Positions 34,995 to 47,000 of a stretch of 64,000 nucleotides of DNA are shown in pieces. A program made the position numbers and the translations under genes. The notes under the pieces were generated by a model. It did no database searches and was not told the DNA's origin. It was given only the letters and a program-made list of their open reading frames with translations. This stretch comes from Mesorhabditis belari (taxonomy: Eukaryota; Nematoda; Chromadorea; Rhabditida; Rhabditidae): the NCBI GenBank assembly GCA_958450365.1, contig CAUEEP010000608.1, positions 186,001-250,000 on the forward strand, in the 5' to 3' direction. Within the stretch, counting starts at the first letter, position 1; each line of letters starts with the position of its first letter.

Positions 34995-36020
34995 ATACAG
35001 GGTGATCGGAAACTTTTTTTTTTCGGAAACAAAACACATTTCACTCAAAAAGAACGACTCTCAAAAAGGATGAAAACAATTTTCGAACTAAACTTGAAAC
35101 TTAGGTATCCGAAAACGAGCATTTCATGGTGATTTCATTGAATTTGAATTGAATTCCGAATTTTACAAATTGTATCTAAAGTTTTTGAACATTTGGTATA
35201 TATGATATGCTTTCAAATTGGTCAATTGGTGTATTTAATTGGCCAATTGGTGTATTTGTAACTTTAAAAGTTTATTTGGATCATATAGAAAAAGAATTGC
35301 AGCTTCAACAAGTTCAACAGTTATGTACGGATTGTTTTATTAGTTTCTTTGTTTTTTACTTTGTTTCAAGTCTATTCATTTTTTATAGGATGACAAACAA
35401 GCAATCTGCCATTCTGGAGCTTCATCGTCTGGAGCTTTTCCTATCTGCTCTCCAAAATATAGATTTTCTTCATTTTGAACAACACTGCAACTATTATTTC
35501 TTTTCTATTGAAAAGAGCGTGTCTTAAAATCTAGAAATTCGGCTTGACATTGAAGTGATGAGGTTTTGAAGAGTAGAGACGTCGAGATCGTTACAGGCCA
35601 AACAGATCGATTGAAGTGATGAGGTTTTGAAGGGTAGAGACGTCGAGATCGTTACAGGCCAAATAGATCGATGCTTTTAGTGAAAAAACGTCTGATTCTT
35701 GTAGACAACTCGGACAAGTATTCCCCATAAATTCCGTCAAGGTGAACGCGCGATTGCTAAGTGTTTCTCATCAGGTCGTCTCAGTGTCTGGTCAATTTTG
35801 GAGGCAAGGGCTTGTGCAAAACCCCACAAAAGTTTGGAGGCTCATATTTGGTATATATGATATGCTTTAAAATTGGCCAATTGGTGTATTTAATTGGCCA
35901 ATTGGTGTACTTGTAACTTTTAAAGTTTATTTGGATCATATAGAAAAATATTTGCATCTTCAACAAGTTGACTTCAACAAGTTGGCTTCAACAAATTGGC
36001 TTCAACAAGTTCAACAGTTA
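34995..36020. repeat. Mixed repeats: CAGGGTG end, duplicated AT-rich block, satellite copy
   Basis: A CAGGGTGATCGGAAAC end starts at 34999. A block containing GGCCAATTGGTGTATTTAAT-type words and CTTCAACAAGTT occurs at 35195-35325 and again at 35850-36020. Between them, 35440-35680 is an inverted copy of 45640-46095, including two units of the 61-base satellite. 35797-35840 matches DNA near 17394-17443. No gene recognised. Confidence 0.65.
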
Positions 36021-36458
36021 AATTGGCTGTGGCTTTGTCCCAAGGAGTTGATCCCAAAGATTTTTGCCACTTTTCTAAAAATTACCCTTCAATTGAATTC
36101 ATAAATTCAGAATTTAGGGAACAAATTCAGTTCATAATTTCTAAATTCAAATTCAATTTAGATTCAATTCATAATTTTATACCCTTGGAATGCCATAGCC
36201 AACGCTTGAGCCTTGCTGCGGAGTGACTCGAGGAGGGACTCGTGGGATCCCGAGGCGAGGGAGAAAACCGCCAAGCTGACGCTAAACTTTTTCGGTACTT
36301 CTTGGTAAATTTCTTGGTTCATTGGGAACTTCTTGGTTCATTGAGAGCTATTTGCACTCGGCAGTTGCTTATGCAAAGTATCTGCTTTTTAAAAGACTCA
36401 ACTCACTCAACTCAAAAATTATAAACAATTAGCACGTCGTTTCTAGGGTTTTAAGCTC

Positions 36459-36692
36459 ATGGAAAATTCAAAATACCCACTTTTTGCCGAACGCCGATCG
36501 ATGTCATTGGATACGCAAAGAATAGAAAGAGAAAAAGACAAAAAACCAGCTTCATTTCGATTTTTCTCTCCAACAATACCAACAACAATAGACAAAAGAT
36601 GCGACTGCTCAGCAGGGACACTAAAATGGATTCTGGGATTGATGGATTCTTGGATTGATGGATTCTTACGGGTTATGCCCGGCGATAATTAA
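36459..36692 (+). CDS. Possible first exon, unknown function
   Basis: A frame of 77 codons starting MENSKYPLFAERRSMSLDTQ. TTTCTAG stands about 13 bases upstream of the ATG, as expected for a trans-splice site. The N-terminal half has normal-looking composition; the end runs into an imperfect ATTGATGGATTCTT repeat. No domain and no second exon recognised. Confidence 0.28.
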   Translation: MENSKYPLFAERRSMSLDTQRIEREKDKKPASFRFFSPTIPTTIDKRCDCSAGTLKWILGLMDSWIDGFLRVMPGDN

Positions 36693-36907
36693 TTTTGTAG
36701 GCAAAATGGCTTGAGATCAGCACAAATTTAAAGACTTTGCTTCGAGATACAACAAACGAGCCGAGCAACAAACGAGCAATAAGTAAAATGAATAAAATTT
36801 GAGTACTCTAGTAATTTGAGTAATTTGAGTACTGACAATTATACTCCCGCTATACATTGAATAACTTGAATGCAACACTTTGAATGAGATAGGAAACTAA
36901 ATTTAAA

Positions 36908-37550
36908 GAGATAGGGAACCAAGCTGGTGGAGATAGGGCACTATGATAAAATATTATGATTTAAATTGAAAATGGGAAGGAACGCCCATTTGGCCCCCCA
37001 AATTTAGAGATAAGGAACCAAATTTAGAGATGAGGAACCAAATTTAGAGATAAGGAACCATATTTAGAGATGAGGAACCAAATTTCGAGATGAGGAACCA
37101 AATTTAGAGATGAGGAACCAAATTTAGAGATGAGGAACCAAATTTAGAGATAAGGAACCATATTTAGAGATAAGGAACCAAATTTAGAGATCAGGAACCA
37201 AATTTAGAGATAAGGAACCATATTTAGAGATAAGGAACCAAATTTAGAGATCAGGAACCAAATTTAGAGATAAGGAACCATATTTAGAGATAAGGAACCA
37301 AATTTAGAGATCAGGAACCAAATTTAGAGAGATAGGGAACCAAAGTTGTAGGGTAAAAGATAAGGAACCAAATTTAGAGATCAGGAACCAAATTTAGAGA
37401 GATAGGGAACCAAAGTTGTAGGGTAAAAGATAAGGAACCAAATTTAAAGAGATAGGAAACCAAATTTAAAGAGATAGGGAACCAAGCTGGTGGAGATAGG
37501 GCACTATGATAAAATATTATGATTTAAATTGAAAATGGGAAGGAACGCCA
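36908..37550. repeat. 20-base satellite between direct repeats
   Basis: About 22 tandem copies of AAATTTAGAGATAAGGAACC (AT/AC variants) occupy 37003-37450. They are bracketed by an 80-base direct repeat (AACCAAGCTGGTGGAGATAG...) at about 36908-36990 and 37470-37550. Confidence 0.92.
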
Positions 37551-37554
37551 TTTG

Positions 37555-39120
37555 GTCCCCATATTGGTGGCAGAGATTTAACCGAAAAATATCAAAATTT
37601 TCATACAAAGAGAGTAAAATTCAGTTTTGCGGGGGGTAAAACCTAACATTATGCAAGTAGAACTTGTAAATGCAAACTTGTAAATGTAAATTTTTGTTGA
37701 TGTAAAGTGCGGGTAGCAAAAGCCAGATTGATTCACCGATTGGGGGTATAACCCAGTCGCCAGATTGGGGCTGGCTATAACCCAATCGCCAGACTGGGGG
37801 GTATAACCTATGTGCCAATTGATATATTGAAATAATCTGGGATTTGACAGTAACTAAAAGTTGCTGAGCAAATCATTTTACCCTTATTTAAGTAGCGCTA
37901 CTGAAAGTCGTGATACAAAGAAACGCCCCCGATTGATTGTTTACTGTTTTCTTTGCGTGCTACAGATCAACAATCGAAAAGAATAAGCTTTTCTTTCTTT
38001 AGTTTGGGGTGCGACCCGCTAAAGAGGATGATTCTGCTTAAGAATGGCCGAATAGCACAAAAGGTTAAAAGGGTTTCCCGAAAAGCGCTTACAACGTAAC
38101 AAGAACACGTAGTATCCAACAATAGATTAATACTCTTGAGAAGAGTACAGATCGGATTGATACTACGTCGATGGTGACACAAATGCTAGTAAAATTAGTA
38201 AAACCAGTCTCTCTACAATGTTAAACCAGTTATCTAAACAGGATTTAAAACCTGGAGGGTAGCATAAAGTAAAGTGAATTTATAAGGTTACTGTTTATTA
38301 GTACAGAACCGAAATGCAACAATACCCATTACAAAAACAGCATGCGCATCAAAAATGAAACAACAAAGTCCCCCAAGAAAGAAGGCAAAAACCCGCAGAC
38401 CAAAAAAAATAATTTCGGGAAGGGGGAAAAAGGACGAAAAACGCGACGCGAATAATCGCAAAATAGCAACGTAAATAGGAAGGAAACGGACGCGACCAAA
38501 TGATATGTGTGCACAGACCGGACCTGTAGGCGGATACGGAGAGCTAAATGAAAAACTTTCATTTACCTAATAGTTTTTCAAGTTTTTTAAAGCAATTCTT
38601 CTCTATTTTCTTCTTTTTCTCTCAAAAATGAGCTTTTTTTTGACTTAAAACTACTTAAAGACTGCTAAAGTGAAACTTGAAACAGGGTTTCGTTCTGATT
38701 ACGGTTTTTTCAACCGCATCTTTTAGAAACGTTCCAGTTTATTTGCTCTTTGCTCAACTTTCCCATTTCAGTACCCTTCTTCTTACTTAAAATAGTTTCA
38801 AAAAAACAAGATTTATATGATTCGATCAATTAAAGAACAAATTTTATTGGATTATTGCATTTCTATTCAAAGAAATTATTGATTTTTAAGTGTGAATTTT
38901 ATTTTTTTTCAATCCTCATTCAAGTTCTATTTTTTCCAAAATACTAAAACAAAGGGTTTCCCCAAAGCGCTTACAAGAACGCGCAGCATCCAACACAAGA
39001 TTAATACTCGTCGGTGGCGAAACAAATGTTAGTAAGTTCTTTCTACAATGTTAAACCAGTTATCTAAACAGGATTTTAAAACTGAAGGGTAGCATAACAA
39101 AAAAGCTATCGAAAGCTGAA
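37555..39120. repeat. Direct-repeat block next to a Tc-like fragment
   Basis: A segment containing CAATGTTAAACCAGTTATCT and GCGCTTACAA occurs at about 38060-38275 and 38950-39110. 37730-37810 has three copies of a GATTGGGG.TATAACCC unit. 38671-38790 is a copy of exon 1 of the Srh-like pseudogene that follows. No intact gene. Confidence 0.6.
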
Positions 39121-39458
39121 TATGTTTTAAAAGCTCCTTAGCCATTTTTCCTAAGCTTCGCTCGTCGTTTCGGTCAATTCGCAGTTTGATGAGCTTCCGG
39201 ATGTTTGGCGTGTTCACCGATCGAGGTCTTCCTTTTTTCGAATTCTCCTTGACGTGTCCTTTCTCTTGTAATTGTTTGGCAAGTCGTTGAACAGTTCTGA
39301 TGTTGGTTTTGTGCTTTCGCGAGATGACCGCCTTCGACCCTCCGGCTTTCAAAAAGCATAGCGGTCGTTTCTCGATGAGGGCAAGCTTGCATTTCTAAAA
39401 ATACACATTTAATGCTATGCACGATTCTAAAGAGGAAAAGAAACTGAACAGAATTCAT
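39029..39458 (-). mobile_element. Tc-like transposase HTH fragment
   Basis: The frame MKAGGSKAVISRKHKTNIRT then VQRLAKQLQEKGHVKENSKK and GRPRSVNTPNIRKLI, RSLGKMAKEL is the paired helix-turn-helix region of IS630/Tc1-type transposases, including the GRPR hook motif. No catalytic domain follows. It separates the two copies of the Srh-like exon 1 (38671-38790 and 39573-39700). Confidence 0.75.
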
Positions 39459-39572
39459 GTTTTACACAACGTAAAAGGATACTTTAAATCGCATAAAAGT
39501 TAGTTCAAAAAGACGCGATAATACTCTGAATTCTTTTCAACTCAAGCCAAAAGTGACTCCTCTCACGCTAAA

Positions 39573-42170
39573 GTGAAACTTGAAACAGGGTTTCGTTCTG
39601 ATTACGGTTTTTTTCAACCGCATCTTTTAGAAACGTTCCAGTTTATTTGCTCTTTGCTCAACTTTCCCATTTCAGTACCCTTCTTCTTATTGAATAGCTT
39701 CGGTTTGTTTGTCATCTATTTCGCGACACCGAAACATTTGGGAACATTCAAAAATTATCAACTAATTGTGCAGGTAGGTGATTTTCAAGTAATGATTCTA
39801 CTCAATTTGAATTTGAATTCCAGTTACTCGGCCTCGTAAATGATCTCTTTCATTGTTCATTTGTTTTGCCGGTTCCCTGTTTCCCCAGCTCCATCCGTAC
39901 TCTACGTTGGCCTCTTTGCGAATCTCGGCGTACCGTTAATTTTTCAAATTGTATGAATATTTGTAACTTAAATTGTAGTAACATTCATAAACATCATAAT
40001 TCTAGTGTCTGCAAACATTTTTGCTTCTTGAATTCGTGGTGGCTTTGCTGGGAGCGGTTTTCGAAAAGGGACAAGCCATTTTGCCTGATAATCACTGGGC
40101 AAAGTTTGGAAGAAAGTAACCAGCTAAATTCTATTCAATATTCTATTCAATATTTCATATCTATCAAATTTCTTTCAGGAAAGCTCTCATGACTGAAATC
40201 TTCTGGTACGCTCATCCACTTTTCCTCCTTGTGCCTCTAACTTATGCAATGTGGGCAGCCAATGATGAAAAATAGCATTCAACGAGCAAATTCAGGTTGA
40301 AACCGTTTTCAGTTAGTTTTCAGTTAGCTTTAGTTTCAGAGATTCCCGGAGATTGCCTCTTTCCTCACAAGCCCGAATATTTGGATTCTCGAAAACCAGT
40401 GATTACTATATTTGTGGCTGCTGTAATAATCTACCCATCGCTTTTTGGAGGAGTGCTTTTCGGTTTAGTTCATGAGTTAATCAGTTTCTCATTTTCACTA
40501 CAGGCTTGCTCATCTTTACCAATCACATTCTGACGCAACAACGAAATTTCATGAGCCCTCGTACTTTACATCTTCACAAGAAGTGGACCCGGAATCTCAA
40601 CCTTCAAGTGAGTGACTGTATTAGACAAATCCGTTCCTTTCGACTGATGCTTTTTCAAAAGCCAGTCAACTTTCTAAAGCTACGGTGCTCTTATCTAACC
40701 ACTAGCTTTTGGTATCAAACAGTTTCCTTGATATCAAACAGTTTCGTTGGTATCAAACAGTTTTGTTGGTATCAAACCGTTTCGTTGATATCAAACGGTT
40801 TCGTTGGTATAGTAACCGTTGGTACAGTAACTCAAGAATGGAGACAGAAGTTATACGGTAAAATCTTGTCTTTATCAACTTCTGTTTGATATCCGGATAA
40901 GCAAATCTACTTTTTGATAGCAGACTTGATAGCAGACAACTTTCCAAAGCTACGGTGCTCTTATCTAACCAGCTTTTGGTATCAAACGGCTTCGTTGGTA
41001 TCAAACAGTTTCGTTGGTATCAAACAGTTTCGTTGATATCAAACGGTTTCATTGGTAACAAACGGTTTCGTTGGTATCAAACCGTTTCGTTGATATCAAA
41101 TGGTTTCGTTGGTATCAAACAGTTTTGTTGGTATCAAACGGTTTCGTTGGTATCAAACAGTTTCGTTGATATCAAACGGTTTCATTGGTAACAAACGGTT
41201 TCGTTGGTATCAAACCGTTTCGTTGATATCAAATGGTTTCGTTGGTATCAAACAGTTTTGTTGGTATCAAACAGTTTCGTTGATATCAAACGGTTTCATT
41301 GGTAACAAACGGTTTCGTTGGTATCAAACCGTTTCGTTGATATCAAATGGTTTCGTTGGTATCAAACAGTTTTGTTGGTATCAAACGGTTTCGTTGGTAT
41401 CAAACAGTTTCGTTGGTATCAGTGTCAGTTTGGCAAACCAGTCTTTTCGCCGTTTTCATCCTTCCTTTTAAAAACATCGAATAAAAAACTTTCATGGATT
41501 GAACGACAGTTTGTTCCATTAGAAAGACAAATAATTTTTCTACAAAATAACATTGAAATGTGTTGAAATTGTCTTGGCGAGAACTAAAAAAAGAGTTTTG
41601 AGACATTGATACCGTTTGAGAACTTTGAAATTGTCTTTTTTGGCGGCGAGAACTAAACGATAAGTCATAAATCATAAACCCTTTTTATTTGAAGTAAACC
41701 TTAGGTAAATGAGTGAGTTTTTCTTCAATAATCTTCAGCTCATGAAATTCAGCTCATGAAATTCAGCTGATTGCTCTCTTTGTGATGTTCTTGGTGCCCG
41801 TCATCTGGTTTCTCATCTGTTTCTTAACCGTAAACACGAAAATTAAGTGTTTGAAAGTCGCTGAAATCTGAAATCTTGTTTTTTCAGGTTATTCCATTTT
41901 CGCCTCATTCTTCTTTGCTTGCCATTCAACAATTGGTACCATCATTCAATTGACTTGCTATGATACTTACCGGGAATTCGTTTTTCGACTCATTCGGTGT
42001 GAAAACCCGATAAAGAAGAAGAAAAAGCTCCACCCAATCGCTCGAGTTGCTGCAGCTTTGGTAAAACAACATCAGCTTTTATTCAAACTCTCAATATTTA
42101 GACAAAAGATGTCCCTAAAACCAATATTACTGAGCGATCACGGATCTCAAAAAGCTCAGCAATGTTTTGA
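39573..42170 (+). pseudogene. Srh-like chemoreceptor pseudogene, paralogue of the 0.3-5.3 kb locus
   Basis: Exons: about 39573-39773 (TM1, no ATG found), 39824-39950, 40006-40115 (ILPDNHW at its end), 40179-about 40275, about 40347-40465, 40504-40607 (MSPRTLHLHKK loop), about 41767-41830, 41888-42060 (HSTIGTII, YREF) and 42102-42170. Exon 2 is 127 bases against 126 in the paralogue; the extra base near 39888 shifts the frame. Exon 4 meets TAG near 40273, and exon 5 needs a second frame change near 40400. The N-terminal exon is broken off by the Tc-like insertion. An intron of about 1.15 kb between exons 6 and 7 is mostly satellite. The gene is very likely dead. Confidence 0.75.
40708..41425. 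repeat. 19-base satellite with higher-order structure
   Basis: More than 30 copies of a 19-base unit close to GGTATCAAACGGTTTCGTT, in larger blocks of about 120 bases that repeat three times (41000-41400). A unique stretch interrupts it at 40810-40975, and this stretch partly repeats 40665-40710. It fills the intron between exons 6 and 7 of the Srh-like pseudogene. Confidence 0.93.
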
Positions 42171-42445
42171 GAAGCTTCTCTTCTTGAGAAACCTGATTCG
42201 AAAATAAAACTCTAGATCACTTATGCAATCACAGAGATATAAAGTACGCATGAAATATACAAAAGTACGCATGAAATATTTCAATTTGAGAAAGAGGACT
42301 AGAGGAGACTAAAAGGATATTAAAGTGTAGTAAGTAAGTTATGGATTTCTATAACGGAATTTCATTCAGGAACATTTTAAAACTAACCTGAAGTTGATCT
42401 GGTTACTGGAAGTCGAGGTATAATCAATTCATGCATCGAGAGAGA

Positions 42446-42715
42446 TCAATCATCACAAATAGGAACTTCGTATTGCTTGTTGCCGGTGATGTGCTGCACG
42501 TAGATGTCACGGGACCATCGGATTGCATCGGTCACCATCAGTCTTCTCATCAGCTGGCCATATTTTGCGGAGATGCCGAGTTCACACCATGTCGTTGCAC
42601 ACATCCCAACCACCGAGAGGGCCAACAATGAAGGCGTCGAGAGAGACTTCGTAGTTGAGGGCATCTGAGAAAATATTCTCTCGACTGGTATCCATATCCT
42701 AGAAACTTCAACAAT
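42446..42715 (-). pseudogene. Fragment of an unrecognised protein gene
   Basis: After a TTTCTAG acceptor at about 42711, one frame reads MDTSRENIFSDALNYEVSLD, then AFIVGPLGGWDVCNDM and a stop. Removing a 34-base GTGTGA...CCAG stretch would continue it in phase as LMRRLMVTDAIRWSRDIYVQ and HITGNKQYE. Codon use looks protein-like and different from the surrounding repeats. I do not recognise the family. It could be an exon of a lost gene or of a retroelement. Confidence 0.4.
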
Positions 42716-42939
42716 TTCGCAAACTACAACTGACCCGATTCGAGTCATAGGCACCAAAACATTTTTAAACTAAACAAACTAAACAGGCACTAAATACTAA
42801 CACAAAACATTTAACATCACGATGTGTGTGCTGTGTTTCTTGGAGCTTTATATACCATTAGAAAGAGATTTTCTTTTGCTACATTCTGGTAAAAGAAAAA
42901 TTCTGAGAAAGAACTTACGAGAAACAAGTTATGAAACGT

Positions 42940-43075
42940 TTTTAGTTTACTTTGTAGTTTGTTTACTTTGTAGTTTGTTTACTTTCTAGTTTGTTTACTT
43001 TGTAGTTTGTTTTACTTTGTAGTTTGTTTACTTTCTAGTTTGTTTATACTTTGTAGTTTGTTTACTTTGTTGTTT
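42940..43075. repeat. 15-base minisatellite (TTTACTTTGTAGTTTG)
   Basis: About eight tandem copies of a 15-16-base unit TTTACTTTGTAGTTTG, alternating with a TTTCTAG variant. Confidence 0.85.
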
Positions 43076-43244
43076 GTAGAACAGATCTACTCTATCGGTC
43101 CAGGCTGAAGTGATTAATCGGGCAGTACACCAAAGAAACTCACTCTGCAGTATAAACAGTAAAAACAGCAGAGAAGAGGCAACAATAGAATCAAAATGAT
43201 GATTAGTCCACGAAGATCATGCAGTATTATTTGGGCGTTTGGTC

Positions 43245-43560
43245 ACAAATTCCCTGCATTTCCGGGTATTCAGTCTAGGCTGTCTGGATTACGGTATTCA
43301 ATCTAGAATAGGATATTCAGTCTAGAATCGCTAGATTACGGTAATTTGTCTAGATTAGAGTATTCAGTCGAGATTAGAGTATTCAGTCTAGAATAGCTAG
43401 ATTACGGTACTTAGTCTAGATTAGGGTATTCAGTTTAGACTGTCTGAATTACGGTATTCAATCTAGAACAGGATTTTCAGTCTAGAATGGCTAGGTTACG
43501 GTATTCAGTCGAGATTAGAGTATTAAGTCTAGACTGTCTGGATCACCGTTTTCAATCATT
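43245..43560. repeat. Imperfect repeat array (ATTCAGTCTAGA type)
   Basis: About ten units of 28-32 bases built from GGTATTCAGTCTAGA and GCTAGATTACG words. Confidence 0.8.
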
Positions 43561-43814
43561 GGCCGATGACTTTTGAAAGAAGTTGATCCTTTTGTTTCGT
43601 GAATTTTGCATTTAAAATTGCCTACACATTTTTAATATTTACCGGAATGAAATTAGCTTTCGAAAGCTTAAAGACAACAATATTGACGTCTAATTTACAA
43701 CATCCATTTGAGCTTTTCGGTATTTAGGGTTATCCGATAGCAAACTGAAGCAGCTGGCGCAAATACGATCCCTTTTGGACAAGAAGGATCATAAAATAAC
43801 CAAGTTGCTATTAA

Positions 43815-43880
43815 GCCTTAGGCGTATATAAAGCGGCGTATATAAGCAGCGTATATAAAGCGGCGTATATAAGGCAGATT
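43815..43880. repeat. Small island related to the 14-base satellite
   Basis: Three to four units of AAGCGGCGTATAT. On the minus strand this reads ATATACGCCGCTT, the core of the large 20.9-22.8 kb satellite, in a non-coding spacer 21 kb away. Confidence 0.7.
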
Positions 43881-44075
43881 CATCATTCAAATCATTCAAA
43901 CAAATGGACAGCCCATTTGTTTGAATTTTCCCACAAAATGAGAAGGTATTCAACCAGAGCTTAGAGGAAGACTTTGAAAGTATAGGAAGACTTTGAAAGT
44001 AACACACTTTACTTTACAGACACTTTGAAAGTATAGAACACACTCTAATTAGGTACATACAAGTTTTGACATCAA

Positions 44076-47000
44076 TCAAACAACAATAAATTGGCTGTCT
44101 TCTGTGGGCACCGCGAGAAGCCATTCGTCAATTCCCTGCACGGCCTCGTAGCAGACACGACCGGTCGGCTTGTTGCATGCTTGACCCGGGATCTCGCTTA
44201 TCGATCTGGAACAGTCAATGACTAAAACTTCGACTTTCATATGAATAAGCCGCTCAATTGGTTCAACATTTTGTGGTTACATACGAAAAGATCGTATTCT
44301 GTTCTGCTAAACAGTCCAATAAATTCTCTAACTAATTTTTGTCAAACGCCATCTCCAGTCCAAGAAATCAGCCACCTAACAGTACAGTTGACCACAATTG
44401 GCATCGTCTCTGGCGTCTTGTAGTCGGGCAGCTCTTCGCCAAAGATCTCGCCCAAAATGCTATCCAATTCGGGAAGAGCCTCATCCTGAAAGTTCAAATA
44501 ATCAAAGAAATTTTGTTGAATACACTTATTTAATTAACATAAGCCACCTCAAACATCTGATATTCGGGAAAGACTTTGTTGCCTTGACTTGTGTTGAGGA
44601 AGCTGTTTCGCATATGCAACATGACGGCTTGCTCTTTGGGAATCTGAAAAAAATGATCGAGTTCCAGTGAATGAGTATACTGTACACCTATCGTACCTTG
44701 TCCGTTTTTCCTAAGCTACCGTACTCCAGCTATACCCAAGTTTACAACACAACAAAAGGTTAATTCATTGAGCCGAGACTGGTTGAACAACAACAACATT
44801 GCAACTTTGGATTCGCCTGTTTGCTCTCTTAACCTCAATCCGATAGAGAATTTATGGGAACTACTTGTCGGAGGTGTTCAATGAGAAGAAATGGAATTTT
44901 GATGGCGTTGACTACTATTGGAGGGATCTTCCAATGGTGTTTGGGACTCCAAGCTTTGGCGGTGGTTCTGTGATGGTTTAGGCTGCCTTCTGTGCTGATG
45001 CAGATGCTGACCGCTCTGCAGATGATTTCGAATCGGATGAATCGTTTTGACTATATAGATGTCTTGGACGATTGCTTGCTGGCATTTTTGCTCCTAAATC
45101 CAACCGTTTCCTATGTGTTTCAACACAACAAAAGGTTAATTCATTGAGCCGAGATTGGCTGAACAACAACAACATTTCAACTTTGGATTGGCCTGCTTGA
45201 TCTCCTAACCTCAATCCGATATGGGAACTACTTGTCGGAGCTGTTCAATGAGAAGAAATGGAATTTGGATGGCGTTGACTATTATTGGAGAGATCTTCCG
45301 ATGGTGTTTGGCACTCCAAGCTTTGGCGGTGGTTCTGTGATGGTTTGAGCTGCCTTCTTTACTGATTGAACCTCGCTCTGAAGATCGGTTTCAAAGCGGA
45401 TGAGTCGCTTTGATGTCTTGGACGATTGCTTGCTGCTGTCAAGCAGGACGATTGCTTGCTGCTGTCTTGGACGATTGCTTGCTGCTGCCATTTTTGCTTC
45501 TAACTCCAACTGTTCCCTATGTTTTCAAAACGCGTCAATTCATCAAGCCGAGACTGGCTGAACAACAACAACATTGCAACTTTGGATTGGCCTGCTCGAA
45601 CTTCTGATTTCAATTAGAGAATTTATGGGGAATACTTGTCCGAGTTGTCTACAAGAATCAGACGTTTTTTCACTAAAAGCATCGATCTATTTGGCCTGTA
45701 ACGATCTCGACGTCTCTACTCTTCAAAACCTCATCACTTCAATCGATCTGTTTGGCCTGTAACGATCTCGACGTCTCTACTCTTCAAAACCCAACACTTC
45801 AATCGATCTGTTTGACCTGTAACGACTCGACGTTCTACTCTTCAAAACCTCAACACTTCAATCGATCTGTTTGGCCTGTAACGATCTCGACGTCTCTACT
45901 CTTCAAAACCTCATCACTTCAATCGATCTGTTTGGCCTGGAACGATCTCGACGTCTCTACTCTTCAAAACCTCATCACTTCAATGCCAAGCCGAATTTCT
46001 AGATTTTAAGACACGCTCTTTTCAATAGAAAAGAAATAATAGTTGCAGTGTTGTTCAAAATGAAGAAAATCTATATTTTGGAGAGCAGATAGGAATTTTT
46101 ATCAATAATTCAATGGCTTTGATTGGAATTTATGTGGTTCAAACCACTTAAAGCCATACAATAACTCATTTGTCAATTGAGTTGACTGCACGCGTGCTAA
46201 ATCGTCACACTGAAAGATATCGCAAGTACTAATCACTTGTTACACCGATCACTCACCGACTCCGAGCGTTTCCCAGCGTAAAACATGCGCATTCCGTGAA
46301 TCCATGGCAGTTTCGCATATTGTGTCAAGTAGATGTACTAGAGAAAAGAATTTCATTGAGATTTCCTACAAGCCTTTATGATTTAAAAAATACTTTGCTC
46401 AAGCCTCCCCAATGAAAGGGATGAGCCTTTTTAACGAATTCAAGCCGTCGAAACTTGTTGAAACTCCACGGCTTTGGCGCGATTCCATCCGGAAATGCAA
46501 GGGCATTCGCTTCGAGTCCAAGAGCGGCTAAATTCGTTACTATTTCTCGTATTTATTTTGTTTTTATTTTGTTTTATTGTTTATTTATTTATCTTAATTT
46601 AAATACTATATTTTAAACTCTATTTAAACTAAAAAACCTATATCCGGATGTTTGACAGGATCCATCAATCGTCTAGCGATATTCAATAGAGAATCGCTTT
46701 TGTTTCTGAAATTGGATAAGATATGTCTGTGCGACAAGTCACCAAAAAGCTACCGTAGTCTAATAAGACACCAGAAATACCGTAATCTAAATAATGTCGC
46801 GCTCACACGCGTATAAAAGGACGCCTCCTTTCCCATTTAGTCGGAATCTTCTCTCATTTTGCCTTGTGGGGAATTGGTTTTCTTTAGTTCGAGTTAATTT
46901 CACAATTTTCATCAAAATGATTCCTGGCTCTGGGTCACATTGTTTTTTGGAGCTTCGTTGAAACATTTTTACACGCTTTGTTACACGAGTATTAAATAAA

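Noticed and set aside
36990..37450. CRISPR-like array
   Set aside because: Units are contiguous without unique spacers, and the genome is eukaryotic; it is a satellite.
38329..38562. Minus-strand hydrophobic frame of 77 codons
   Set aside because: The opposite strand is Lys/Arg-rich low-complexity DNA; no splice or start context supports either.
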